A stretch of 64,000 bases of DNA from Cyclobacterium roseum (lineage in GTDB: Bacteria; Bacteroidota; Bacteroidia; Cytophagales; Cyclobacteriaceae), in NCBI RefSeq assembly GCF_010119225.1, contig NZ_WNKF01000020.1, positions 29,589 to 93,588 of the forward strand, given 5' to 3'. The position numbers and the translations under genes are program-made. The notes beneath the pieces are model-generated. The model was given only the letters and a program-made list of their open reading frames with translations, was not told where the DNA came from and did not search any database. Positions 51,427 to 60,664 of this stretch are shown piece after piece. The first letter of the stretch is position 1, and the number at the start of each line of letters is the position of its first letter.

Positions 51427-52050
51427 ATGCAGCGCAAATTGGATGTACATTTTGCCTTTCCCGATGACCTGGTTACTGCCCATTATCGGGTTCCCTCACC
51501 GAAAGGTTTTACGACTGCGATAGGGAATGAAAATCAGCGGCTGTTGGAAAGCGGACCGGCGCAACTCTACACGGCCCGCTTGCCAAAGGTGCTGGATTGG
51601 CTGCATGGATTGGATTACCCCAAGGCCATGGAAAGTGAACCCTGTGAGGTCCCGGTGTTGCTGTACGACCGGGAGCTATCTTTCGAACGATTACTTTTTC
51701 ATTACGACGGCACACCGGCTTCGGCTAAGATTATCAAGCAATTTCTGGAATTGTTTTCAGAAAATATTTCAAACAGCAAGGCTACCATAATCTCTCCGGC
51801 ATTTATACCCAAATCGAAATTAAAGGAGGAGCATGAGATCATTCAAGAGGTGCGGAATCGTACGGCAGAAACCTCGTTTATAAAATTTAATTTTAACAGA
51901 ATCGGGGATTTCTGGTCCTATGCAGTTAAACATCAGTGTACGTTACTCGTCACGACCAAAAATAATCAGGCCGATCTGGCCAAAGTACTTTTTCATTTTT
52001 ACAAGGGAGGCATGTGGTACGAGCGACTTTCTTTTTATTTGGCTTTATAA
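51427..52050 (+). CDS. Universal-stress-protein-like protein at the cbb3 locus
   Basis: This 207-residue cytoplasmic protein has no signal. The second half resembles a USP half-domain: LLYDRELSFERLLFHYDGTPASAKIIKQFLELFSENISNSKATIISPAFIPKSKLKEEHEII, then FWSYAVKHQCTLLVTTKNNQ. ATP-loop glycines are not evident. It lies behind an FNR/CRP-type site and in front of the copper ATPase gene, suggesting a role in low-oxygen adaptation. Family membership is tentative. Confidence 0.65.
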   Translation: MQRKLDVHFAFPDDLVTAHYRVPSPKGFTTAIGNENQRLLESGPAQLYTARLPKVLDWLHGLDYPKAMESEPCEVPVLLYDRELSFERLLFHYDGTPASAKIIKQFLELFSENISNSKATIISPAFIPKSKLKEEHEIIQEVRNRTAETSFIKFNFNRIGDFWSYAVKHQCTLLVTTKNNQADLAKVLFHFYKGGMWYERLSFYLAL

Positions 52051-52064
52051 ATCAGTATATTTAA

Positions 52065-52076
52065 TGACTTTCGTCA
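52065..52076. promoter_or_regulatory. FNR/CRP-type binding palindrome upstream of the copper ATPase gene
   Basis: TGACTTTCGTCA, within the longer inverted ATGAC/GTCAT, fits TGAY-N4-RTCA like the site at 51344. It abuts TACTTTTG (52077-52084), an exact TAnnTTTG element. If that is the -7 box, the site would sit inside the promoter and could repress. If the start site is nearer the ATG (TAACTTGC at 52100), it sits near -41, an activating position. Confidence 0.55.
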
Positions 52077-52113
52077 TACTTTTGACTTTTCAGCTGATGT
52101 AACTTGCTGCCAA

Positions 52114-54567
52114 ATGGAAAAGACTTCGACCCGCTTTCATGATGAAACCCGCACCACCTGCTTCCATTGTGGGGAACTTTGTGACGAGGAAATTATTCTC
52201 CACGATGACAAAGGTTTTTGCTGCACCGGCTGTAAAACGGTTTACGAAGTGTTGAATGAAAATGATCTTTGCGACTACTACGATATCTCTGAAACCCCAG
52301 GAAGTAATCGGAAAAAGGAAAATAGCCGCTTTAACCGCTTCGACTACCTGGATGATCCGGAAGTTTTAGAAAATCTGGTCGATTTTAAGGATGATAAAAA
52401 TATCCACATTACCTTTTATGTGCCCCTGATCCATTGTGCTTCCTGCATTTGGCTATTGGAAAACCTGCACCGGTTGCACGACGGCATTTTTTATTCAAGG
52501 GTAGATTTTATCAATAAAAAAGTACAGGTTAAATTTTCAAGAGAAAAAATCAGCTTAAAGCATCTGGTATCCCTGATGGCGGGCATTGGTTACGAACCGC
52601 AGATCCACTTGTCGGACATGGTTCATCCAAAAAAGCCAGCTGTAGATAGGAAATTGGTCTACAAATTGGCTGTGGCGGGCTTTTGTTTTGGCAACATGAT
52701 GTTTTTCAGTTTGCCGGAATATTTTTCAGAGGCGGAATTACTTGGGGATGGTTTCAGGGAGTTGTTTCATTACCTGAACGTCCTGTTGGCATTGCCCGTG
52801 GTTTTTTATTCGGCGACGGACTATTTTAGAAACGCCTGGATGTCATTGAAAAACAGGTCGGTGAGTATGGAAGTACCCATTGCGATCGGCATAGCCACAT
52901 TGTTTTTGTATAGCCTGTATGAAATTTTCGTGATGGGTCGGGAGGGATACCTGGATACGATGGGGGGGCTGTTGTTTTTCCTACTTGTAGGTAAATGGTA
53001 CCAACAAAAAACCTTTGATACCTTATCCTTTGACAGGGATTATACTTCTTATTTTCCCATTGCGGTGAGCCGGATGGTGAAAGACCGGGAAGAAGTGATC
53101 CCATTGACGAAAGTTCAGGTCGGAGATAGAATCAGTGTGAGAAATGAGGAGTTGGTACCTGCTGATAGTGTATTGCTGGATGAAGCGGCATTGATAGATT
53201 ATAGTTTTGTGACTGGCGAGGAGGTCCCGGTACGGGTTCAAAAAGGAGCGTTGGTCTATGCAGGAGGAAGGTTGAAAGGCTCGTCCGTGCAATTACTGGT
53301 TCAGAAATCACCCTCTCAGGGCTATCTTACCGACTTATGGAATCAGGAAACCTTTAACAAGGAAAATCGGGAAGATTCCCTTGCCTCCCTCGCTACCCTC
53401 ATAAGTGGTAAATTCACCCTTACCGTGCTGTTGATTGCCTTTGGAGCGCTGGTTTATTGGAGTTTTTATGATTTGCCCATGGGAGTCCGTGCGTTTACAG
53501 CTGTTTTGATTATCACTTGTCCCTGCGCCCTGGCCATGTCCACGCCCTTTACTTTGGGTAATGTGATGCGGATTTTTGGAAAACGAGGATTTTTTCTAAA
53601 AAACTCCCAGGTTATAGAAAAGCTGGCCATGGTGGATACCCTGGTATTTGACAAAACGGGTACGCTTACTTCGCCTTCCAAAGCGCAGATACATTACGAA
53701 GGCGAAGCACTCTCGGAGGAAACCCTTTCGGTTTTGAAAGCACTGGTAAATCACTCCATTCATCCCTTGAGTAACCGGATAAATCGCTGGTTGGGAGATA
53801 TACCAGCTGCCAAGCTGGAGCGAGTGGAGGAAGTTCCAGGCAAAGGACTAAAGGCCATTTACAAATCGCAGGACGTGTTTTTGGGAGCAGCGTCCATTTC
53901 CGGGATGAATGACAAGACCGGTTTCAAGAGTAAGGGGAATAAAGTGCATCTACTTTTAGAAGGAGTCCATTTGGGTACTTTCTATATTGAGAGTGGTATG
54001 CGGGAAGGCATGGCGGAAATGATACAAGCACTGGGTAAATCTCATTCCCTCCACCTGCTCTCAGGAGATCAGGATCATGAAAGGGCGCACCTGGAGGAAA
54101 AATTTGGTCCCGGAATGCACATGCATTTTCAGCAAAGTCCAAAAGATAAATTGAATCAAATTCAATGGCTTCGGGAAGAGGGAAAGCAGGTACTGATGGT
54201 CGGCGATGGACTAAATGATTCAGGGGCATTGAAAGCAGGGCAGGTGGGCATTGCGGTTACGGAAAACATATCTCATTTTAGTCCGGCAAGTGATGCCCTC
54301 TTGGATGGGGAAAAACTACGCTATTTACCCGCCTATCTTGAATTTGCGCGGCTGGGAAGGAGAATCATCAAAAGCAGTTTTGGACTCAGTTTTGCGTATA
54401 ATGCCCTCGGCGTTTTCTTTGCGGTTCAAGGGTTGATAAGTCCAGTCTTTTGCGCTATTTTAATGCCTGCAAGTAGTATTTCAGTTGTTTTGTTTACGAC
54501 CTTGGCTACGAATTATTTTGCCCGTCAAAAGGGCATGAACGAAAAACCCACATCAGTATGGAAGTGA
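52114..54567 (+). CDS. ccoI: Copper-translocating P-type ATPase of cbb3 oxidase assembly
   Basis: This 817-residue P1B-type ATPase starts with a cysteine-rich N-terminal domain (CFHCGELCDEEI, GFCCTGCKTVYE) and an HMA domain with C108-A-S-C111. The membrane metal site is C469-P-C471 (TCPCALAMSTPF), the phosphorylated residue is Asp513 (DKTGTLT), and the hinge is GDGLNDSGAL. CcoI/FixI supplies copper to the CuB site of the oxidase. It overlaps ccoS by 10 bp and lies behind an FNR/CRP-type site. Confidence 0.93.
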   Translation: MEKTSTRFHDETRTTCFHCGELCDEEIILHDDKGFCCTGCKTVYEVLNENDLCDYYDISETPGSNRKKENSRFNRFDYLDDPEVLENLVDFKDDKNIHITFYVPLIHCASCIWLLENLHRLHDGIFYSRVDFINKKVQVKFSREKISLKHLVSLMAGIGYEPQIHLSDMVHPKKPAVDRKLVYKLAVAGFCFGNMMFFSLPEYFSEAELLGDGFRELFHYLNVLLALPVVFYSATDYFRNAWMSLKNRSVSMEVPIAIGIATLFLYSLYEIFVMGREGYLDTMGGLLFFLLVGKWYQQKTFDTLSFDRDYTSYFPIAVSRMVKDREEVIPLTKVQVGDRISVRNEELVPADSVLLDEAALIDYSFVTGEEVPVRVQKGALVYAGGRLKGSSVQLLVQKSPSQGYLTDLWNQETFNKENREDSLASLATLISGKFTLTVLLIAFGALVYWSFYDLPMGVRAFTAVLIITCPCALAMSTPFTLGNVMRIFGKRGFFLKNSQVIEKLAMVDTLVFDKTGTLTSPSKAQIHYEGEALSEETLSVLKALVNHSIHPLSNRINRWLGDIPAAKLERVEEVPGKGLKAIYKSQDVFLGAASISGMNDKTGFKSKGNKVHLLLEGVHLGTFYIESGMREGMAEMIQALGKSHSLHLLSGDQDHERAHLEEKFGPGMHMHFQQSPKDKLNQIQWLREEGKQVLMVGDGLNDSGALKAGQVGIAVTENISHFSPASDALLDGEKLRYLPAYLEFARLGRRIIKSSFGLSFAYNALGVFFAVQGLISPVFCAILMPASSISVVLFTTLATNYFARQKGMNEKPTSVWK

Positions 54568-54740
54568 TATTTGTATTAATTGGAGTGAGCCTGGTCTTGG
54601 CCGGTGGTTTTTTAGTGCTTTTTTTCAAAGCGGTAAAAAGCGGGCAATACGATGATCAGCACACACCGGCTATGAGAATACTATTTGATCAAAAAACTAA
54701 AAACAAAACAAAAAATAAAACACCTAAAAAAACGAAGTGA
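54558..54740 (+). CDS. ccoS: cbb3 oxidase maturation protein CcoS
   Basis: This 60-residue protein has one N-terminal membrane helix (VIFVLIGVSLVLAGGFLVLFFKAVKSGQYDD), whose GQYDD ending is the CcoS signature. A Lys/Thr-rich tail follows. CcoS is needed to insert cofactors into the cbb3 oxidase. Its start lies inside the end of ccoI and it is followed 1 bp later by ccoNO. Confidence 0.92.
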   Translation: MEVIFVLIGVSLVLAGGFLVLFFKAVKSGQYDDQHTPAMRILFDQKTKNKTKNKTPKKTK

Positions 54741-54741
54741 T

Positions 54742-56874
54742 ATGTCAGGACCATTACTTGAACAGTTTAGTTACGATAATAAGATCGTAAAATACTTTGG
54801 TGCCGCCACCATTATCTGGGGGATAGCCGGTATGCTGATCGGGGTGATTGCTGCGACGCAGCTTTTTCTACCCGAGGCCAACATGGGCAATCCGTATACT
54901 ACTTTTGGCAGGTTACGACCGTTACATACCAACGCCGTAATTTTTGCCTTTGTGGGCAATGCCATTTTTGCCGGGGTTTATTACTCCATGCCCCGCTTGC
55001 TGAAAGCGCCTATGTGGAACAAAACGCTAAGTTGGTTTCACTTCTGGGGCTGGCAGATCATCATCCTTTCTGCTGTCATCACCCTTCCTTTGGGTTTGAC
55101 TTCCTCTAAAGAATATGCAGAGTTGGAATGGCCCATTGACATTGCCATTGCTATTGTGTGGGTGGCTTTTGGAGCGAATATGATCGGCACGCTAATCAAG
55201 CGTAGGGAAAAGCACATGTACGTGGCTATTTGGTTTTACCTGGCTTCCTTTGTGACCGTGGCGGTGCTCCACATATTTAATTCCCTTGCCTTGCCGGTAT
55301 CGCTTTTTAAGAGTTATTCAGCTTATGCTGGCGTTCAGGATGCGCTGGTACAATGGTGGTATGGACACAATGCGGTGGCCTTCTTTCTCACCACGCCATT
55401 TCTGGGCCTGATGTATTATTACCTGCCCAAGGCCGCAAACCGGCCGGTATATTCGTACAAGCTTTCCATTATCCACTTCTGGTCCCTGATCTTTATCTAC
55501 ATCTGGGCAGGACCGCATCATTTGTTGTACACCGCGCTGCCGGAATGGGCTCAGGTCCTGGGCGTTGCTTTTTCAATCATGCTGATTGCTCCCTCCTGGG
55601 GAGGCATGGTGAATGGCCTGCTGACACTTCGCGGGGCCTGGGACAAGGTAAGGGTAGACCCGGTACTGAAATTTATGGTAGTAGCGGTTACTGCCTATGG
55701 CATGGCTACCTTTGAGGGTCCCTTACTCTCCTTGAAAAACGTTAATGCCATCGCCCACTACACCGATTGGATCGTGGCACACGTTCACATCGGCGGTTTG
55801 GGATGGAATGGCTTCCTGACCTTTTCCATGCTCTATTGGTTGTGGCCAAAAATGTGGAGAACCAATTTGTATTCTGTAAAATTGGCCAATACCCACTTCT
55901 GGTTGGGTACCTTGGGTATTCTTTTCTATGCCCTGCCCATGTACGTAGCAGCGCTTACCCAGAGTTTGATGTGGAAGGAATTCGGAGATGCGGGAAGGTT
56001 GGCCTATCCCAACTTTTTGGAAACGGTCATTCAGATCGTTCCCATGTACATGCTGCGGGCATTCGGTGGCCTTTTATACCTGTCAGGAGCCATTATCATG
56101 GTTTATAATCTGGTGAAAACGGCTGCCGTCGGATCCTTCCTCGAAGAAGAAGCCGATGAAGCCCCAGCGCTGGCCAAGCATGTGTCTACCAAGGGCGAAT
56201 TTTGGCACCGGGCATGGGAACGAAAACCCGTATTCTTCACCATTCTGGCCACGGTAGCCATTTTGATTGGCGGTGTTGTCGAAATTATTCCTACCATTTT
56301 GATAAAATCCAACGTGCCCACCATTAGCAGCGTGGAACCTTATACGCCGTTGGAATTGCAGGGTCGAGATCTTTACATTTCCAATGGATGTGTCGGATGC
56401 CATTCTCAAATGATTCGGCCATTCCGATCCGAGACGGAACGCTACGGCGAATACTCCAAAGCAGGCGAATACGTTTACGACAGGCCATTCTTGTGGGGAT
56501 CTAAACGTACTGGACCGGATTTGCACCGGGTAGGAGGCAAATATCCCGATAGCTGGCATTACCACCATATGGTAGATCCCCGGACCATGTCGCCGGGGTC
56601 GCTGATGCCTCCCTATCCCTGGATGACGACCAATTTGATGGATCACAGTAATATAGGCGCAAAGATCCGGACCATGCAAAAACTAGGGGTTCCCTATCCC
56701 GAGGGATATGATGAAGCAGCCATCAATGATTTGAACGCTCAGGCAGAATCCATTGTGGCAGGGCTGAAAGAATCTGGCGTAGAAGTCCTGCCTGAATCCG
56801 AGATAGTTGCGTTGATTGCCTACCTTCAACGACTAGGTACCGATATCAGTAAAACCACCAGTTCCAACCCATAA
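54742..56874 (+). CDS. ccoN: Fused cbb3 cytochrome oxidase subunits I and II (CcoNO)
   Basis: This 710-residue protein has about 12 CcoN helices over the first 470 residues, with haem and CuB histidines in RLRPLHTNAVIF, WWYGHNAVAFFL, GPHHLLYT and IVAHVHIGGLGW. A CcoO mono-haem domain then begins with a membrane helix and has CVGCH (residues 550-554) and SPGSLMPPYPWM. It is the catalytic core reducing oxygen to water at low oxygen tension. The N-O fusion is usual in Bacteroidota. The start at 54742 is chosen because the 19 upstream codons overlap ccoS. Confidence 0.95.
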   Translation: MSGPLLEQFSYDNKIVKYFGAATIIWGIAGMLIGVIAATQLFLPEANMGNPYTTFGRLRPLHTNAVIFAFVGNAIFAGVYYSMPRLLKAPMWNKTLSWFHFWGWQIIILSAVITLPLGLTSSKEYAELEWPIDIAIAIVWVAFGANMIGTLIKRREKHMYVAIWFYLASFVTVAVLHIFNSLALPVSLFKSYSAYAGVQDALVQWWYGHNAVAFFLTTPFLGLMYYYLPKAANRPVYSYKLSIIHFWSLIFIYIWAGPHHLLYTALPEWAQVLGVAFSIMLIAPSWGGMVNGLLTLRGAWDKVRVDPVLKFMVVAVTAYGMATFEGPLLSLKNVNAIAHYTDWIVAHVHIGGLGWNGFLTFSMLYWLWPKMWRTNLYSVKLANTHFWLGTLGILFYALPMYVAALTQSLMWKEFGDAGRLAYPNFLETVIQIVPMYMLRAFGGLLYLSGAIIMVYNLVKTAAVGSFLEEEADEAPALAKHVSTKGEFWHRAWERKPVFFTILATVAILIGGVVEIIPTILIKSNVPTISSVEPYTPLELQGRDLYISNGCVGCHSQMIRPFRSETERYGEYSKAGEYVYDRPFLWGSKRTGPDLHRVGGKYPDSWHYHHMVDPRTMSPGSLMPPYPWMTTNLMDHSNIGAKIRTMQKLGVPYPEGYDEAAINDLNAQAESIVAGLKESGVEVLPESEIVALIAYLQRLGTDISKTTSSNP

Positions 56875-56887
56875 AACGGAAACGATC

Positions 56888-57079
56888 ATGCAAAAGGAAA
56901 TATTAAGATCCATAGAAAACATTGAAATTTATCCCATCATCTCCCTGCTGATTTTTGTAATCTTCTTTGTGGGGATGTTTTGGTGGGTCGTTCGTGTAGA
57001 TAAGAATTACATTGACCACATGAAAGAAATGCCTTTGAAAGATGAACCTCAAAAAGATGAGTCCTATGAAAACGTTTAA
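56888..57079 (+). CDS. ccoQ: CcoQ-like small subunit
   Basis: This 63-residue protein has one membrane helix (YPIISLLIFVIFFVGMFWWVVRVDKNYI) and a charged tail, matching CcoQ/FixQ in size, topology and position. CcoQ stabilises the oxidase. The end overlaps the ccoP start by 14 bp. Confidence 0.88.
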   Translation: MQKEILRSIENIEIYPIISLLIFVIFFVGMFWWVVRVDKNYIDHMKEMPLKDEPQKDESYENV

Positions 57080-57992
57080 ACTGATTGGAGCTTCCTTATT
57101 GTCCCTGTTTTTGGTAATCCCTGGCCTTGCTCAGGAGAGTGAGGAAAGCTGGACCGCCCAACTGCAGCAACTGGATAGCGGCCAGGCAGCCTTGTTGATG
57201 ATCATTGGGGTGGTATTGCTCTTAATCGTGGTCATCATGGGTTTGATGCTGTATTTGTTGTCTTTTCTGATGACCGTGATTCGCAAGGATAATCCGGCCC
57301 TGGCGGCGAAGCCTTCCTGGTGGGAAACATTCAAAGTGAAATTTGTAACGGGCAAAATGAAACCGATTGAGCAAGAAAAAGACATTCAGTTAGACCATAG
57401 TTACGATGGGATCGTGGAGCTGGATAATTTCATGCCTCCCTGGTTGAAATACGTGTTTTATATGAGTATTGCTTTTGCAGTGATCTATTTCGTTAATTAC
57501 TCCGTACTTGGATTGGGGCAGAATCAATACGAAGAATACGAGGAGGAATTGGCCATTGCAGCTATGGAAGAAGAGGCCAGAGGGGAATCCATGCTGGCAT
57601 CCATAGACGAGACCAACGTGGAATTTGATGCTTCTACTCCTACCATTGAAGCAGGTGAGGAATTATACGCAGGAAACTGTGCCGCCTGTCATGCCATGGA
57701 TGGAGGCGGAGGTGTTGGACCGAATCTTACAGATGAGTATTGGATTCACGGTGGGGACATAAAAGATATTTTCTCAGTGGTTAAATACGGTGTGGTCGAA
57801 AAGGGAATGATTCCCTGGCAAGATCAGCTTAGTCCCGAGCAGATGCAGCAGGTTTCCAGTTATATCCTTTCTCTCCAGGGAATTACACCTGCCAATCCCA
57901 AAGAACCTCAGGGAGAAAAGTACGAAGCTCCCATTGAAGAACCAATCGATGCGCTGGGAGAAGATGAGCTGGGTTTAGAGCCGGTGGAGTAA
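57066..57992 (+). CDS. ccoP: cbb3 oxidase subunit III (CcoP)
   Basis: This 308-residue protein has a signal peptide (MKTFKLIGASLLSLFLVIPGLAQ). Two membrane helices follow (about residues 43-70 and 129-148), with PPWLKYVFYMSIAFAVIYF, and a periplasmic cytochrome c domain has CAACH (205-209) and GMIPWQDQLSPEQMQQVSSYI. Only one haem motif is present, where proteobacterial CcoP has two. An acidic Pro/Glu-rich tail ends the protein. The start at 57066 is preferred for the signal peptide; 57057 is possible. Confidence 0.92.
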   Translation: MKTFKLIGASLLSLFLVIPGLAQESEESWTAQLQQLDSGQAALLMIIGVVLLLIVVIMGLMLYLLSFLMTVIRKDNPALAAKPSWWETFKVKFVTGKMKPIEQEKDIQLDHSYDGIVELDNFMPPWLKYVFYMSIAFAVIYFVNYSVLGLGQNQYEEYEEELAIAAMEEEARGESMLASIDETNVEFDASTPTIEAGEELYAGNCAACHAMDGGGGVGPNLTDEYWIHGGDIKDIFSVVKYGVVEKGMIPWQDQLSPEQMQQVSSYILSLQGITPANPKEPQGEKYEAPIEEPIDALGEDELGLEPVE

Positions 57993-58001
57993 TCTATTTG
58001 G

Positions 58002-58025
58002 GTCGGGACAGTGTGTCCCGACTTT
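58002..58025 (+). terminator. Terminator after ccoP
   Basis: GTCGGGACA (58002-58010) pairs perfectly with TGTCCCGAC (58014-58022) around a GTG loop, followed by TTTCC. The T-run is short, so termination may be partial and allow read-through into ccoG. Confidence 0.7.
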
Positions 58026-58064
58026 CCATTACCCGCCTTTACCTATTTAAAGTAAAATATAGTT

Positions 58065-59480
58065 ATGGCAATAAAAAATGAAAACCTTGACCCGGATAAA
58101 TTCCGGGATTCCATGGGAACCGTCACGAAAGAGGGAGGGAGAAATTGGGTGTATCCCAAGAAGGTTTCCGGAAAATTTTACAAGTGGAGAACCTATTTTT
58201 CATGGATTTTACTTGCCATTTTGTTTGCCGGACCCTTCATTCGAATAGACGGTCGCCCCTGGTTGTTATTCAATATTTTTGAGCGCAAGTTTATTATTTT
58301 CGGGGCCGTATTCTGGCCACAAGATACCCATTTGCTTATTTTTTTACTCCTGATTTTTGTCGTGTTTATTATCTTGTTTACCGTGGTCTTTGGAAGGGTT
58401 TTTTGTGGCTGGGCCTGTCCGCAGACCCTTTTTATGGAAATGGTTTTCCGTAAAATTGAATATTGGATTGAGGGGGATGCCAACCAGCAGCGGAAACTAA
58501 ATGCCATGCCCTGGAATGGAGAAAAAGTGAAAAAGAAAGGACTGAAGATGACGATCTTTGTTCTCATTTCCTTACTAATTTCACACACGGTGATGGCCTA
58601 CCTGATTGGGATAGATCAGGTCAAGGAAATTGTCCAGCAATCTCCTGCTGAAAACCCGGCCGGATTTTTAGGTTTGATCGCCTTCACCGGTATCTTTCTG
58701 TTTGTATTTTCCTGGTTTCGGGAACAAGCCTGCATTGTGGTTTGTCCCTATGGAAGATTACAGGGAGTTATGCTGGATAATCAATCCATCAACGTAAGTT
58801 ACGACTACGTGAGGGGAGAGCCCAGGGGCCCCATTCGGAAAAATAAGGTGGAAGATAAGGCATTGGGAGATTGCGTGGATTGCACCCTTTGCGTTCAGGT
58901 TTGTCCGACGGGTATTGATATCCGAAATGGGGTGCAGATGGAGTGCGTCAATTGTACAGCTTGTATGGATGCCTGTGATGAGGTCATGGAAAAGGTAGAT
59001 CGCCCGAAAGGCCTGATCCGCTATGCTTCGGAAACGAGCATCGTCACCGGAACGTCTAAATTGATTACCGGCAGGGTAAAAGCTTATTCTTCCCTACTTC
59101 TGTTGTTAATTGCTGGATTCGTAGCCTTGTTGGTTACGAGAGATGATCTGGCGGCAACCGTGACCCGGTTTCGGGGAATGACCTATCAGGAGCGAGAGGG
59201 TGGTCAGATTAGTAACTTGTACGAGGTAACGCTGATCAACAAGACCTTTGAGGCACAGGAGGTAAGTATCGTGCCGGAGGACCCTACTATTCGCATGGAA
59301 AAAGTGGGGGACACCGATTGGAACCTAACCGGGCAGTCTAAATTTGAAGGTCGTTTTTTTCTGGTAAAGGACCAGAATGACATGGTCGTGCCGCAGGAAA
59401 GCATCGTCCTTCTCCTGCAGCAAAACGGCGAAACCATTGACAAAATGGCCACCAGTTTTATGGGGCCGGTAAAAAATTGA
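58065..59480 (+). CDS. ccoG: CcoG/RdxA polyferredoxin
   Basis: This 471-residue membrane protein has five or so helices. The cysteine sites are FCGWACPQTLFMEMVFRKIEYWIEG, CIVVCPYGRLQGVM and a ferredoxin-type pair (CVDCTLCVQVCPTGIDIRNG and CVNCTACMDACD). A C-terminal IgG-like periplasmic domain follows. CcoG reduces copper or otherwise assists cbb3 assembly. It is the first gene of the accessory part of the locus, after a terminator hairpin. Confidence 0.94.
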   Translation: MAIKNENLDPDKFRDSMGTVTKEGGRNWVYPKKVSGKFYKWRTYFSWILLAILFAGPFIRIDGRPWLLFNIFERKFIIFGAVFWPQDTHLLIFLLLIFVVFIILFTVVFGRVFCGWACPQTLFMEMVFRKIEYWIEGDANQQRKLNAMPWNGEKVKKKGLKMTIFVLISLLISHTVMAYLIGIDQVKEIVQQSPAENPAGFLGLIAFTGIFLFVFSWFREQACIVVCPYGRLQGVMLDNQSINVSYDYVRGEPRGPIRKNKVEDKALGDCVDCTLCVQVCPTGIDIRNGVQMECVNCTACMDACDEVMEKVDRPKGLIRYASETSIVTGTSKLITGRVKAYSSLLLLLIAGFVALLVTRDDLAATVTRFRGMTYQEREGGQISNLYEVTLINKTFEAQEVSIVPEDPTIRMEKVGDTDWNLTGQSKFEGRFFLVKDQNDMVVPQESIVLLLQQNGETIDKMATSFMGPVKN

Positions 59481-59499
59481 ACGCATTAAAAATAACACT

Positions 59500-59925
59500 A
59501 TGAATTGGGGAAATGGAATAGTAGTAGTTTTTTTCGTATTCGTAGCCTTAATGGCAACCATGGTCACCATCTGTATGAAACAGGATGACCTTCATCTGGT
59601 GACGGATAATTATTATGAGGAGGAAATCAGGTATCAGGAACATATTGATAAGGTCAGCAATTCGTTTGAGTCTGAAAGAAAAGCCTTGCGGTTTGATGCC
59701 GGGAAAAAGGTATTGACCCTCAACCTTCCCATTGGGGCTCAGGGAGAATTGCATTTGTTCCGGCCATCGGATGCCAAAATGGATCGAAAGATTGCGGTGG
59801 ACATCATGGAAAAGGATGTTAATACGGTCAGCCTCAATGACCTTGAGACAGGGTATTGGCGTGTAAAACTTACCTGGAAAGAAAATGGAAAAGGTTTCTT
59901 TGAAGAGAAAAAGATTGATTTATAA
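59500..59925 (+). CDS. ccoH: FixH/CcoH family protein
   Basis: This 141-residue protein has one N-terminal membrane helix (NGIVVVFFVFVALMATMVTICM) and a periplasmic beta domain with TDNYYEEEIRYQEHIDKVSN and DLETGYWRVKLTWKENGKGFFEEKKI, the FixH pattern. It assists cbb3 oxidase assembly and stability. It lies 19 bp after ccoG and 6 bp before the next gene. Confidence 0.92.
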   Translation: MNWGNGIVVVFFVFVALMATMVTICMKQDDLHLVTDNYYEEEIRYQEHIDKVSNSFESERKALRFDAGKKVLTLNLPIGAQGELHLFRPSDAKMDRKIAVDIMEKDVNTVSLNDLETGYWRVKLTWKENGKGFFEEKKIDL

Positions 59926-59931
59926 TTAACG

Positions 59932-60645
59932 ATGCTCTGGACCGCCTTTATATGGGGATTTTTGGGATCTTTCCACTGCATTGGAATGTGTGGTCCCATT
60001 GCGCTGGCACTGGCAGGAAAGGATAAAAACAAATACCTGGTAAATAAACTTCTGTACAATTCCGGGAGAACACTTACCTATTCCCTATTGGGGGGGCTGG
60101 TGGGCTTACTTGGCTTTTCCCTGGCAATGGCTGGCATTCAACAATGGCTTTCCATTTTGACAGGAGGGGTCCTGCTGATCATGGCATTTTCCTACCGCAA
60201 ATCCGAAACCTGGATTTCCAATTCCTTTTTGTCCGCTGCATTAGCCAAATTAAAATCCCGTTTAGGGCGTACAATCAGACCCGGTGGTTCCCGGGCGTTT
60301 GCTTTATCTGGAATATTAAACGGCTTTCTGCCCTGTGGGATGGTCTACATGGCGTTGATGGCCTCGTTGGGGCTCCAAGGGCCCATACAAGGAATGGCTT
60401 ACATGTTCTTTTTTGGTTTGGGGACGTTTCCGGTAATGATCCTTTTGATGATCTCCGGAAATGCCTTCTCTGCTGGCTTCCGGCTGAGGGTAAATCGATT
60501 GCTACCGTATTTTGCCCTGATAGTGGGCACCTTATTTATCATTAGAGGAATGGGCTGGGGGATACCCTACCTGAGCCCTTCCCTTTCCTTTCCTGCTGCA
60601 CAGGCCACGGAACTACTGGATGGAAACATCACCCATTGTGAATAA
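59932..60645 (+). CDS. TauE/SafE- or DsbD-like membrane protein of the cbb3 locus
   Basis: This 237-residue protein has six predicted helices and begins FIWGFLGSFHCIGMCGPIALALAGKDKN. The CxxxC and His in this segment are typical of the DsbD_2/sulfite-exporter-like proteins found at the end of Bacteroidota cco loci. LNGFLPCGMVYMALMAS is the paired half. A role in copper or thiol handling for oxidase assembly is likely. Confidence 0.88.
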   Translation: MLWTAFIWGFLGSFHCIGMCGPIALALAGKDKNKYLVNKLLYNSGRTLTYSLLGGLVGLLGFSLAMAGIQQWLSILTGGVLLIMAFSYRKSETWISNSFLSAALAKLKSRLGRTIRPGGSRAFALSGILNGFLPCGMVYMALMASLGLQGPIQGMAYMFFFGLGTFPVMILLMISGNAFSAGFRLRVNRLLPYFALIVGTLFIIRGMGWGIPYLSPSLSFPAAQATELLDGNITHCE

Positions 60646-60664
60646 GTAAAGGGCTTACATCTCC

